Positions 45,314 to 57,802 of a DNA stretch of 64,000 nucleotides are shown here, one piece after another (positions within the stretch are counted from its first letter, which is position 1; each line of letters opens with the position of its first letter). Position numbers and translations under genes: made by a program. The stretch spans positions 2,232,001 to 2,296,000 of the forward strand of contig JBLDXI010000032.1 of NCBI GenBank assembly GCA_047495785.1, read 5' to 3'. This DNA comes from Lepidodermella squamata (Eukaryota; Gastrotricha). Under the pieces are notes generated by a model. The model was not told the origin of the DNA and made no database searches. It saw only the letters and a list, made by a program, of their open reading frames with translations.

Positions 45314-46726
45314 TTAGCTGGCAATGCTGACCTGCCACACGCGAATGATGTTGTCGGAGTAGCCGGCGAAGAGGGTCTGGCCGTCGGCGGACCAGCCGAG
45401 AGAGGTGCAGTCGGGGCTCTTGCTGTCGCGGGTGTTCGAGCCGATGGTGGTGACGCGTTGCTCGTCGACCAACTGCTTGTCCTCCAAGTTCCAAATCTTG
45501 ATGGCCGAGCCGACAGCGGCGCAGAGCCAGTAGCGGTTCGGGCTGAAGCACAAGGCATTGATGACACCTCCGGCCTCCAGGGTGTACAAGTGCTTGTCTT
45601 CGTTCAAGTCCCACAGGAACGAGCGACCATCCTATTATAGTTAAACACACACATACAACCAGTTTAAAACGAGGTAAGTATAATACACGGAACTCGCTCG
45701 CAAAATAAAATCGCAAGTACTGGTGATGCGAATTCCACCACCACGCATGATGCATTACGTAGCGGTGTAATTCATGCGCGAGTACAACAGGTCACGAAAT
45801 GAATATCAATTTCGCAACATTACGCGCCAAAATGAGGAATAAAACCACCCATAAACATTGTATATGTTTTTTGAGCCATTTTAATTGCTATTTAAATGTG
45901 CGGCTTACCTGGCCACCAGAGGCGCAGAGCGAGCCGTCGGGCGAAACAGTGACGGTGTTGATGTAGCCGCTGTGGCCGTAGTGGTTGGTGCGGAGTTTGC
46001 AGTTGGACAGGTTCCACACCTTGACGGTCTTGTCCCAGCCAGAGCTGACAATGATGGGGTTGTTGACGTTCGGCGAGAAGCGGACGCAAGAAACCCAGTC
46101 GGCGTGGTTATCCTCCTGTCACGTAGCAAAGGCCGATATAACAAACAATCTTGCACTAATCCATTATCAAACTTACAACAATGGTATATTTGCATTGAGC
46201 AAGGGTGTTCCACAGCTTGATGGTGCGGTCGCGAGATCCCGAGACAATCTGACGGTTGTCGTTCGAGAACGCAACGCTCAAAACGTCCTTGGTGTGGGAC
46301 GAGAAGCGGCGAGTGGTCTTGCCACTAAAACAATATAATGATCACGTTTCAATTGGCCCTTTAATAAGCTCAATTAAGCGGCTTACGTCTGCAAATCCCA
46401 GAGGCGAAGATCCTTATCCCAAGAAGAGGAGAGGGCGAACTGACCGTCCGAGGACGTCACGACGTCAGACACAAAGTGGCTGTGGCCGCGGAGCGAGCGC
46501 TGGGGAATACCATAGGCTCCTTCTTCCCGGAGAAGTTTCCACAGAATCAAGGTCTTGTCTGGTAATTGTTTAAGCCCAATAAATTAAAGCATTTTGTTAA
46601 ATGAGAAATTTTACCTCGCGATGCGGACAGAACCATATCAGGGAAGCGGGCATTGGTGGCGATCTGAGTAACAGCGCCGGTGTGGCCTTCGAGTTGGCCC
46701 TTAAGAACGAGTTGCTCCCGAGACAT
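45314..46726 (-). CDS. RACK1: Receptor for activated C kinase 1 (RACK1), 40S ribosome-associated WD-repeat protein
   Basis: Five exons, 46615-46726, 46387-46558, 46177-46324, 45909-46115 and 45314-45631, give 318 residues, the standard length. Seven WD40 blades are visible: [12 protein letters not shown]...[19 protein letters not shown]...[19 protein letters not shown]...[19 protein letters not shown]...[22 protein letters not shown]...[16 protein letters not shown]...IKIW and [14 protein letters not shown]...IIRVW. It binds the 40S subunit head near the mRNA exit and scaffolds PKC and other kinases; it is a highly expressed gene, and its codons use many C-ending choices compared with neighbours. 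Confidence 0.98.
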
Positions 46727-48916
46727 CCTGGTATTAGCCAGTAAATTCTCTACTAAAAAATGTGCTCAAAATTAATTTCATCAAATTGTAAGCAGAGCTA
46801 CTGAGAATTTTCAACTCAAGTAAAGAGTAAAGTAAAACCCTAAGGCAATTAATTGGGTTTTTACAGCGATGAGGCATAACACTGCTAGGAGGATTCATCC
46901 TTTCTCCATTAACGCCGGGAGTTGAACGATGCGAGCTCTGGTGGTATAGCGCCATAGTTCATAGAGACCTGGATCACACTGGTTATACATGTCTCAATCA
47001 CTCTTACGTAGGGTAAATGTTACGAAGGCAAAGGCTACAGAACATATCATAGCGCGAAATGTATTTGTTGATTAATGCTCCAGATAACACTAAGAAATGA
47101 CAAAATTGCAGCCACATGCAACTTGCAACGACAAGCAATCGGCAATCGGAAAATTTTAATTTTAGTTCCCATGCCGGACCAGGGGGCTTGGGATTACAAG
47201 GAAATATTCCCAACTGTTACCTTTCATTGCAACACAATCTGAGAATTCGTACATAAGAGCGATCAAATTCGTATTCTGTGAAATGCGAAATAGTGTTCAG
47301 TAAAACAGGCATTAGTGTAAAATCTCTCCCAGATAACCATATACCGGTTACCCGCCGACAGCTGACTGAACATACCAAGATCATAATGATGACCGGAAAC
47401 CTAACACGGACCAAGACATTTACTGGGTTTACTTGTACATGAACGCTTAATTACAGACTTCAGACTTGCAGCTCACATCTCAATACTATTAATGAATGAG
47501 ACCTCGAAGACACAGCGGCATAAGTGAATCGTCTTGAATCGAGAGAAAACGATTCCAAACTGCTATGTGCTTAAATTCAAGATAGCAGCGTATCAGCGGT
47601 TTCGCTTATAAACTGATACAGATTATCGCCTCAACACCTGGATGAGTTAATGCTAAATGCGGTGGAACACAAAAAAACGAGGTAAACAACGGGTAATAAG
47701 ACGCGAACGGAGAAAAAGTATACCGGAGCAAAAAGCAGACATACCAAGAATTTGCGTGGCGTAATATCGCAATGCAATAGTTCCGCAATAAAAGCACTTG
47801 GCATAGGGATATCTTGGAATCACCGTCGGTGTTAACGGCGATCAGGCGTCGGAAGCAGTGCTCGCAAGAAGCGCCGGACAGCTTTAACGCGGAGTGCGAG
47901 GGCGCGGGGGTCTTTTTCGTAATTCCGTACAAAATAATGATAAAATTAGTGTAATAATAATTTTAACTATGATTAAGCAGGATTTTGTTTACATAGTTGA
48001 AGTCGAAAGGTACATTGGCGCGAAAATTGGTTAATCAATTATTCGAAATACATCGAAAAATGCGATGCGGGAATAGAAGTTAGAAGGTTCCGGCTTCGCC
48101 TTTCGCCTGAATTGACCTGATTTTGGTGGTTTCTGGTTACCTTAGCGCTATACCATTTACCTCATCTCAGAGGATAACACTTTTTCAACCATCCTCCACC
48201 TCCCTGATCCCTGATTTTGCATTAAGAAGCGCTTAAGATGGAAGACTTAAATCTCCCTTAACTTTCCCGAATTACTTGGTTGCCACTTGAGAAAGTCATT
48301 TTGAAATTTGAATATAATCGTTCCTCGCTGGCCTTTTTGTAATACTTGTTGATACGGAATGAGTTATAGGTTTATTAAAAAAAGGCCCCGGATATATTAA
48401 CTTCTGTCTTTGCCCTTTGCCCTTTCTCCGATCCCCAATCCTATTTATGCCCAATACAGCCTCTGCATTCCGGCCCTTGTACGATTCTTCGTCATTTGCA
48501 CGGAAATAAGTATTCTACTTTCCGTTGTAGAAAATAACGAGGAACCGGGAACGAACAATTGGAAATCACAATGCCCTTACTGCATGTAACCTGAGCTGTT
48601 TGTTGTTGTATTGCTCTATTCTCTAATTTCGTTGCTAGTGTTAATGTTTCAGCGCACCTCATGATTGATGAACAGCGTTTTGATTTGGTTTAAAGCGGTT
48701 TTGTTTTCACCACCTATTCGCCGATCAATACATTGCAAGGTAAAACGAGTTGACGATTTTTTTCAAGATTGCCGATGAAACTGAAGCGAATATTCGCATA
48801 TACATAACTCATAGAAATCTTGACCATAGTGTTTACACGGTTGCTTCTATCCTTCTCAATTTTAGTATTTGAAGTAAAAGTTGACCCGACGCTAGTTGAC
48901 ACTTCTAGTTTGCGCC
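46727..48916. other. 2.2 kb upstream of topoisomerase II and RACK1
   Basis: Divergent promoters of RACK1 and TOP2 must lie here. The only coding-like hint is a MYND-like fragment on the minus strand (47760-47932), listed separately. Confidence 0.5.
47760..47932 (-). pseudogene. Possible fragment of a SMYD/MYND-type zinc finger, frame-broken
   Basis: One frame reads TPAPSHSALKLSGASCEHCF, then RRLIAV. After a one-base frame change at about 47823 the continuing text is PYAKCFYCGTIALRYYATQ, followed by GTATGT. C-x2-C, spacing and a second C-x2-C resemble the first half of a SMYD-type MYND finger, but the later zinc ligands are absent. Upstream and downstream exons were not found. Chance similarity is quite possible. 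Confidence 0.25.
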
Positions 48917-51900
48917 ATGGCTAGCGAAGTCGGCCACGCATCCAATCCTATAGTAAGTTGATTCTACTCACTCCTTGCTTATCGCTTATCACTGGTAATT
49001 TCACTTTATATGCACGACCCTCATCTCTCATATAATACCCCCAGAAAATAATTTCATAATGCTTGATTCTATCGAAAATTACTGAACCTAAAGCATTATT
49101 TTTAATAAAAAATGTCACGTAGATTATACCAGTGCACTTGTTAGTAATTAGTTTATGAGTTCAACCGAGCGAGTCCCTCTTTCTGTAAGTCTTTATTCTT
49201 TTCCTGGTAACATTAATTTTTCTGTTCATGAATTTGCAGCCATCTCAAGCGAAAGATGGCGGAAAGAAAGGCGACTCGGAGGGCGGCAAGAAGCGGCTAT
49301 CCATTGAACGGATTTATCAGAAGAAATCACAATTGGAGCACATCCTGCTCCGCCCCGACACGTACATTGGTTCAGTCGAATCTGTTACGCAGTCAATGTG
49401 GGTTTTGGACGAGGCTGAGATGAAGATGGTCACGCGCGAAGTCACATTTGTTCCTGGCCTTTACAAAATTTTCGATGAAATTCTAGGTAAATATTCCCGC
49501 TATTTGAAGGGTTCCGTTCACATGAGTTTTCCCCAACGTAGTAAACGCTGCTGATAACAAACAGCGCGATCCGACGATGACTTGCATTAAGGTTGACATA
49601 AAACCTGAGGAAAACATGGTTCGTGTGTGGAACAATGGTCGCGGTATTCCGGTCACTATGCACAAGGGTGAAAATATGTACGTACCCACCATGATCTTCG
49701 GTCACTTGCTCACGTCGAGCAACTTCGATGACGATCAGAAGAAAGTTACTGGTGGTCGTAACGGTTATGGCGCCAAGCTTTGCAACGTTTTCAGTAAAAA
49801 GTTTGTCGTTGAAACCTGTTCTGTTGAATATGGCAAAAAGTTCAAACAGGTAAGAAATTAGCTAAGAATTTTTAAACTTGATCAAATTTGCTTTTATAAT
49901 TTCAGGTTTGGACGAGTAACATGGGCAGTACCACTGATGCGACGATCTCTGATATAGGCCCGAACACCGAGGACTACACATCCGTCACTTTTTACCCTGA
50001 TTTGACGAAGTTTAAAATGGATTCTCTCGACAGTGACATTGTCGCCGTTTTCACTCGCAGAGCCTATGATATCGCTGCCTCTTCTGGCTGCAAGGTCTTT
50101 TTGAACGGCAAACGCCTCGCAATCACAAATTTCAAGCAGTACATCGAATTGTTCACTAAAGATCACGTCGATGATAACGGGCAACCGTTGAAGTTGATTT
50201 ACGATAAAGTGAACCCTCGTTGGGAAGTCGCCGTCGCTCTGAGTGAAAAAGGTTTCCAGCAAGTCTCCTTTGTCAATAGCATTGCGACAACGAAAGGTGG
50301 TCGTCACGTTGACTACGTTGTCGATCAACTGACCTCGAAGCTAGCTGAAGTCGTCAAGAAGAAGAACAGCAAAAGCAGTGTTGCGGTCAAGCCGTTCCAG
50401 ATTAAAAACCACCTGTGGGTTTTCGTAAATTGCTTGATTGAAAACCCGACTTTCGACAGCCAGACCAAGGAAAACATGACCTTGCAAACAAAAGGTTTCG
50501 GCTCAAAGTGTGAACTAACCGAGGCCTTCATCAAAAACGTTCAAAAATGCGGAATTATTGAGAGTATTTTGACCTGGGTCAAGTTCAAGGAACAAGCCCA
50601 ATTGAACCAGATGTGCACTGGTCGCAAGAAGAATACTATCAAAGGAATTCCGAAATTGGACGATGCTAACGAGGCTGGAACTAAAAATTCAGATAAATGC
50701 ACGCTGATCCTTACTGAAGGAGACTCAGCCAAAACGTTGGCTGTCGCTGGCCTGTCTGTTGTCGGTCGAGACCACTACGGCGTGTTCCCACTTCGCGGTA
50801 AAGTGCTGAACGTTCGCGAAGCTTCGGCGAAGCAAATCGTCGACAATGCTGAAATCAACGCGCTGATCAAAATTTTAGGTTTGCAATACAAAATGCCGTA
50901 CGACTCGCCAGATTCGATCAAATCCCTTCGTTACGGCAAAATCATGATCATGACCGATCAGGATCAGGACGGTTCTCATATCAAAGGTCTCATCGTCAAT
51001 TTCATCCATCACAACTGGCCGAATTTGTTGAAGCACGGTTTCATTGAGCAGTTCATCACTCCGATTATCAAAGTCAGCAAGGGCAAGGATGAAAAATCGT
51101 TCTACAGTATTCCGGAATTTGATGAGTGGAAACGCGCAACTGCTAACTGGCACACCTATAAAGTGAAGTACTACAAAGGTTTGACCTCTGAGGGCTTAGG
51201 GTTTGATAAAAACTTGTAACTAATCACTTGAATTTATTTAATCTGAACACAGGTTTGGGTACCAGCACCTCAAACGAGGCTAAGGAGTACTTCAGTGACA
51301 TGGCGCGTCATCGCATCCAATTTGGCTACGGCGGTCCAAGTGACGACGAAGCGTTGTTGCTTGCCTTCTCGAAAAAGAAAATCGAAGACCGTAAGGAGTG
51401 GCTGACCAAGTGGATGGAAGACCGAAAGCGTCGATTGGACGGCGGTGAATCAGAGGTAATTGAACAAATTTTAAGGAGGAATTTTTTTTTATAGCTCATC
51501 AATTTTTCAGCTGTATTTGTACGCGAAAGACACGAAACGAGTTACTTACAACGATTTCGTCAATCGTGAGCTTATCCTCTTCAGCAATATGGATAATGAA
51601 CGTTCGATTCCTGCGCTTATGGACGGTTTGAAGCCCGGCCAACGCAAAGTTCTATTTGCGTGTCTCAAGTTGAACCAGGTGAAAGAGGTCAAGGTTGCGC
51701 AATTGGCCGGCACTGTCGCCTTTCACTCAGCCTACCACCACGGCGAGCAGTCTCTCATGTCAACAATTGTTAACCTGGCGCAAAATTTCGTTGGGTCGAA
51801 CAACGTGAATCTGTTGAAACCACTCGGTCAGTTCGGTACTCGTTTGCATGGTGGCAAAGACAGTGCCAGTGCTCGTTACATTTTCACGGCCCTATCCACG

Positions 51901-54689
51901 CTGACCCGGTTGATTTTCCACAAGGACGATGATGCTATCCTGCGCTATCTCTTTGACGACAATCAACGAATTGAGCCTGATTACTACGTACCAATCATTC
52001 CGATGGTGTTGGTCAACGGAGCCCAGGGCATTGGTACTGGTTGGTCGACCAATCTTCCGAATTACAACCCGCGTGAAATCGTCGCCAACATTCGTCGCAT
52101 GTTGAACAACGAAGCGCCTGTGCCGATGCTGCCGTGGTACAAAGGTTTCCGCGGTGAAATTCGTCAGTTGAGCGAACAGAGATTTGCGACCTTCGGCGAG
52201 GTTGCGATCATCGATGAGCAGACGATTGAAATCACCGAGTTGCCGATTGGCGTTTGGACTCAGGATTATAAGGAGAAAATTCTTGAAATCATGGTCAATG
52301 GAAATGGTGACAAAGTTCCGCCTGTTATCGATAGCTACAAGGAATATCACACCGACGTCACGGTAAATTTGCTGTTTTATGTTGTATTTAACCCAAATTA
52401 AGTCGCGATTATTGGGAACAGTTTTTGCTATTTTCCCCAAAAATTCTATATTTTGAACTTTAAAAGAAAGTCAGAAGTTTCAAATCTTTTCAATTGTGAT
52501 TCGATCATTTTATTAAAATAATCCGTTGGTTTCATTCCGGTTAGGATTCCGGTTAGGAATTTTAAAATTAAATCATTTAAAAAATTTTTAACCATAATTT
52601 TGGTTTTAAGGTTCGATTTGTGATCAAAATGACGGCAGCCAAGTTGGCTGAAATCGAGGCACAGCCCGGAAATTTCTACCGTTTCTTCAAGCTGGCAAAG
52701 ATGATCTCAACCTCCAGTATGGTCCTGTTCGATCAAAACGAGTGTCTGCGCCGGTACGCCAACGTCGAGGACATCATTAAGGAGTTCTTCGCCTACCGCC
52801 TTCAGCTGTACATCAAGCGTAAGGATTACTTGGTCGGCGCGTTGCAAGCCGAGTGCAAGAAACTTGAAAACCAGGCGCGTTTCATCCAAGAACTCATCGA
52901 TTCAAAACTCGACATTCGCCGCATGAAGCGTAAAGAACTCATCGCCCTACTCATCAAGAACAAATACGACTCAGACCCGTTGAAGCTGTGGAAGGAAGAA
53001 CAGGCGAAGAAGGAGAAGCGCGAAGTCTATGATGAGCAGGACAACAACCAGGCTGGTAACCAGGGTGAAGACGCGCCCGGTGGCGCCGGTGATAACGACG
53101 ACCCGCTTGCTATTGCTAGGCCCGGCCAGTCGAGCCACCCGGTCGCGCCTGGTCAACCCGACTTCAATTACCTGTTGACGATGCACCTGTGGTCGCTGAC
53201 CTACGAAGACATCGCCGCTTTGATGGCGCTTCGCGACAAAAAGATGAGCGAACTGGTGAAACTGCGTAAAACCACGCCGAATGAGATGTGGATTTCTGAC
53301 CTGGATAAATTTGTCGCCGAGCTTGAAGTTGTGGAGAAGGCTGAGAAACTCGCGGCTGAAGAGGCATTGACGAAGGCTGCCTCGAAACTAGCGAAAGGTG
53401 GCCGACCTGTCAAGGCGAAATTGCCTGGCGAGGATCAGTCGAAACCAGCCCCGAGTGGTCGCCGCGTCGAGCCTACGACTGATTGGCTCAAATTGGAAGG
53501 CGCCGCTCCGAAGGGTAAGGGCAAGGGCAAAACGGCCGCTCAACGCGACCTGCTCGATTTCTGGGGCCCGGGTGGTGCCGAGGGTAGTGATGCGGAGGTC
53601 GAGGCCCAAGTCGGACCAGTCCGGTCTCTGGCCGAGCGTCTGGGCCGGTCTATCGATTCGGAATCTGAACTCGGCGACGGTAAGAAGAAATCCGCGGCTA
53701 AAAAACCAGCCGGTTCGACCGCCCCTAAAAAGCCGAAAACTGAAAATGGTGATAAAGCACCAGCTGCGGCGAAAAAGCCAGCGGCGCCTAAGAAGGAATC
53801 AGCTCCGAAGAAGGACGCACCTGTGAAAAAGCGCAAAATCAACTCTGATGACGAGGACAGTTTTGAAGCCGATGACGTGATTTCGTTGGGTTCGGACGAC
53901 GACGATGACGCGCCGCGCCGTGAAATTCGTGAGCGTAAAAAAGCTGTCAATTACGCGATGTTTGACGACGATGAGGACAGCTCGTCGAAGGGTGTCTCGT
54001 CAAAGGTTGACGAAGTGGACGAAATGGAAGACGATGATGATGATTTCCAGATCGACGATGATGACGACGACGATGACTTCGCCCCGAAAAAACCTGAACC
54101 GCCGAAGGTAATTTTAACAGGATTTTCTCTAAAATTGATATTTTAAATTGATTTTATTAGGCGAAACCCGCTGCCTCAACCTCAGCTCCCAAGCCACCGG
54201 CCCCGAAACCAGCAGCATCCAAACCAGCTGCAGCGCCGAAAGAAGCAAAGCCTAAACCAGCGCCTAAGGTATTTTAGAAAAATCCGCCTTAATATTTTTC
54301 AAGAAATGATTTTTGCGTAGCCCAAAGCTGTGAAAAAGCCTTTGAGTGATGACGGCGATTCTGACTCGGATTTCGGATCCAAGAAGAAAAAGCCAGCCAA
54401 GAAGCAGTTGAGCGATGACGAAAGCGATTCAGATTTTGGCGCGAAGAAGAAGAAAAAGCCGGCGGCGGCGAAGAAACCTGCTGCGCCCAAGGCTGCCGCT
54501 GCTAGTAAGAAGAAGGCTGCTGTTGCGTCTGACGAAAGCGAGGACGAGTTCCGCCCGCCGTCCGGCTTGTCCGACGAAGTTACCGCCGAGCGGCCGAAGC
54601 GTGCGACCGCGCGGGTTGCTGCTAGCAAGTACGTTGTTGACAGCGACAGCGAAGAAAACGGCGACCTCAGTGATATCGATTACGATTGA
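48917..54689 (+). CDS. TOP2: DNA topoisomerase II
   Basis: Nine exons (48917-48952, 49240-49486, 49542-49849, 49906-51178, 51253-51455, 51511-52362, 52611-54107, 54161-54268, 54321-54689) join in frame to 1630 residues. The GHKL ATPase has NGRGIPV and GGRNGYGAKLCN; the TOPRIM domain has EGDSAKTLAVAGLSVVGRD, PLRGKVLNVREAS and the Mg-binding MTDQDQDGSHIKG; the breakage-reunion domain has GLKPGQRKVLFACL, AYHHGE and the catalytic Tyr in SASARYIFTALS. The enzyme passes one duplex through a double-strand break using ATP. The C-terminus (from about residue 1100) is a disordered mixture of Lys/Ala/Pro runs and Asp/Glu patches, including two repeats of type DSDFG(A/S)KKKK. There is a single gene here, as usual for invertebrates, so no alpha/beta call is made. 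Confidence 0.98.
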
Positions 54690-55775
54690 GCAATTGCTAT
54701 GACATTTTTGCAGCACAACGTGATGTTTTAGTGCGAACTTTTTCATTTTGCAAGATTTGATCTGATGTTAACCGGTAACGCTTATTATTCCGTTGTCTTT
54801 GTGTCTGCCTCTTTCTGTCTATTTAGCATGGCGTAAATGACGTTGCGTACTTCGTATTATTTCATTAAACATTTTGGCATTTTACCTTGTTTCGCGTGAT
54901 TTTTTCATCGGTAATTTTTAATTTCAGCTCAGCATCCTGTTGAAAACTAGCGGTTAAGTGGAAAACTGGTTCGATCCTGCATGGGATATAGTGAAATCAT
55001 TACCAAATTATTGAATTCAGTACCAAGCATCATTGAATTCCGTACCAAATTATTCCAAACAGTTCCAAATCCTCAATTTAAAGACCTAGTCTTCAACCCT
55101 AACCTAGCCCTAACCCTAAGCCTTACCAGTTAAAAAACGAATAAAATGGTTAGGTATTGAATTAAATGAAATTTGGTACGTAAGATTTTCCCATCCTGCA
55201 TTCTAACTTACAGGTATATGAGTGGAACGAATTCGGTCTATCTAAAATCGAAGCTGGAAAATGAAACATTCCATGAGTGTGTTACCGCTGGCTAGCTTAA
55301 AACAAGGGCTATCTTGGAAAATTGAATAGTTTTGAGTAGTTCCCGCTTGATAGCACCTGAATAACCGCTGTGCAGTTCCTGAATTGAACGGCTTATTCTT
55401 AGTTGCTTTCAATTTCCTTGGTTTTTCGCGAACATGAAAATGGTCACCCCAACGCAAATCCACTATTTTTATAAAACCTTCTGAGCTGATAAGCGCGACA
55501 ATAAATTGACAACAAATTACTAGTTCGGAACAAGGTTTCGAGGGTATGGAACTATGAATGCGCTGGTAAAAGGGATTCATTTGGGTATTCAAGACTCGTG
55601 TCACACGTCACATGGCGGTATTGATCACAGAAAAAACGGATGAAATACCAGTGTGTTTGAGATGCCTTTTCGTGATTAAAATAAAATCACCAACTACTCA
55701 GTGTTCAAGTTCAAGTGTTACAGTTCAGGAAATTTTCGAAAAAAGAACGTTGACCCAATTATACCAGGTCCCGCA
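54690..55775. other. Convergent 3' flanks of TOP2 and K2P
   Basis: No gene supported. It holds a degenerate telomeric island (listed separately). A minus-strand open frame of 120 codons at 55242-55604 shows no family resemblance or splice partner. Confidence 0.5.
55005..55185. repeat. Degenerate telomeric island with short inverted flanks
   Basis: A block of broken CCCTAA units (about 55095-55121) is flanked on the left by repeats of GTACCAAATTATT and GAATTC(C/A)GTACC (about 55017-55050) and on the right by the reverse complement AATTTGGTACG (about 55171-55182). The plan resembles the larger claudin-intron element but the sequences differ. Confidence 0.55.
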
Positions 55776-57802
55776 TCAACCTCGATAAGTCGAAGTAGCC
55801 GATGGCGGCGGGCGGAACATCCAATCGGGCGGTTGCTGTGGTGTTGGAGCAACGGGCTCGGCACTCATCATCGACATCGGACGAAACATGCCAGGTGGTT
55901 GGAAAGCGCTATTCATGCGCGAGTCTAATGTTGCAGTGTGCATGAGTGGATGCCCAGGCGCTGTGGGTAACGGGGTGTGAGGCGCCGCCGACATCATCAT
56001 AGGTGGCGGCATATATATTTGCGGTTCGAAAGGTTCGGCGGCTGATGTCATCATTGGCACAGGGCCACGGTTCCAGCGCATCTGGCCAGCTGCATCATAC
56101 GGATTGAAGTAAGCCATTTGCTTCTGCTCATCTTCCTCTTCGCTAGAAGATGACACTAATCGCCCACCATCGTCGCGCCCATCTTCTTCTTCGTCGTCAT
56201 GCTCCTCGCCAGGATTTTTACGCTCACGGAATACCTGACAAAGCCCATGGATTTGCTCTTTGAGTGCTTCCTTTAATTAGGCAGAAAATAAAGAGCCCTC
56301 TGGCAATCGAAGATGCAAATCAATAGTCAAACCTGAATTAAACGAAGGGACATGACTAGAATTGCCATGCCGAAAACAACGTAGAACCAAAGCAATGCAA
56401 GTTTTCCAGAAGTATACTTTTCAGTATTTGTACCCACAAATCCTTGGAATATCAACTGCATTTAAAAAAACGACAAAAATTTGAAATGAAAACCTGGGAC
56501 CAAATCGCCGAAGCCGATTGTTGCAACAGTGATGAACTGTTTTAAGCCATAATTTTCGAAAAGATTCCATGGCAATATTTAAATTTACCGAGAAGTACAC
56601 ACCGTCGACGAATGACCAATTTTCTGTGACCGAGAAAATGGAGCCACCTAGAAAAATGACACTCACCAGAATCACTACGGACATGCTAACGGGTACAATG
56701 TTTTGCTCGCGCAGCTCATCTTCGGCCTCTTCCTCCGACGAATCTCCGCCCGAGTCATCCTCCAGGGCATCGATAAAAGCTGCATGGGGAGCATCTTGAG
56801 CTGTCCGCCACTGGGCTATCATGCGAGCTCGCATTTGACGCCTATGGTCAGCGTCCATTTTACTCGTGCGCCATAATTCGCAACAGCAAATCTATTGGAA
56901 GCGCATGGTACATGTTATTCAATTGCCTCTAATGCACTCACGTTGTGATAGACGTAGTGCGCGATTTCAGAAAATAGTGAGCCGACGTTATTCAACGCTG
57001 CCAGATAGATAGGTATCCCTACTACAGCAAATGCCATGACGACGCAACGCCCCCAGAAGGTCGCTGGTGCTATATAGCCGTAGCCAATAGAGGTGACAAC
57101 AGTGACGCAAAAAAAGGTTGAAGACATGTAATTCCAAGCATGATCCATCGTATCACAGTCCCGACCATTCCAGGAAGAGTTACGGAAAGACAGCATCAAT
57201 GTGTGCAGTGTGTAGTTGAACTGAGATAGACGCTCGGCTTTGGTGTACTGAAAATTTTTTGCTGTCGAATCGATGGCGGTTAAGGCTCCGTCCACGGCCA
57301 ATTTGTACTTGTCGCGATTCTACGGAAAATTACAACAATTACGAGTGCAGGTTTAGCTATATCGACAATTTAAGATTATAAAAAACGGCTGCAAAAATGA
57401 CCCTTGATCACGAATAATCCTTACCGAATTGCAAGTAGCAACTTCGTTGAAAGACTCAACGGTTGAAAACATCCACCCGCCCATAGCGCAGAACAGCATA
57501 GCGAGAGTCATAACCCCAGCAGTTTTCCCTACCCACAAGAGTATGTGACGGATGTGCTCCTTTCGCCATTTCTCCTTCAAAAACTGGTCATCCATGAAGA
57601 AAGCGGCTACCTCTTGGCTGACTTCTGGGGTGAAATCAATTGGCTTGCGGCGCCGAGTTCCATCATCAAGGTACTCCGAGTAATCCAATTCGTCAGCAAA
57701 TGCCGTATTATCATCAAATGCAAGAGCCTCGTCCGCATGCTGGTTCCGAGGTGTCATTGCCAACTTAGACCCCAACATGAAACCTCCACCGCCGGTAGCC
57801 AT
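55776..57802 (-). CDS. Two-pore-domain potassium channel (K2P/TWK type)
   Basis: Six exons (57425-57802, 56942-57319, 56589-56891, 56494-56536, 56333-56442, 55776-56270) give 568 residues. A ~75-residue cytosolic N-terminus is followed by TM1 (VGKTAGVMTLAMLFCAMGGW), an extracellular cap, pore 1 with filter SIGYG in VTVVTSIGYGYIAP, TM2 (VVMAFAVVGIPIYLAALNN), a long acidic loop (DDSGGDSSEEEAEDE), TM3 (VSMSVVILVSVIFLGGSIF), pore 2 with TIGFG, and TM4 (LALLWFYVVFGMAILVMSL). The C-terminal tail is rich in Met and Pro. K2P channels carry background K+ leak that sets the resting potential. The exon 4-5 join uses AG at 56443-56444 (CCAAG); the more obvious TGCAG acceptor 19 bp earlier would break frame. 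Confidence 0.92.

Noticed and set aside
55242-55604. 120-codon minus-strand frame between TOP2 and K2P
   Set aside because: No family pattern; I could not connect it to an exon of the K2P gene or to a transposon.
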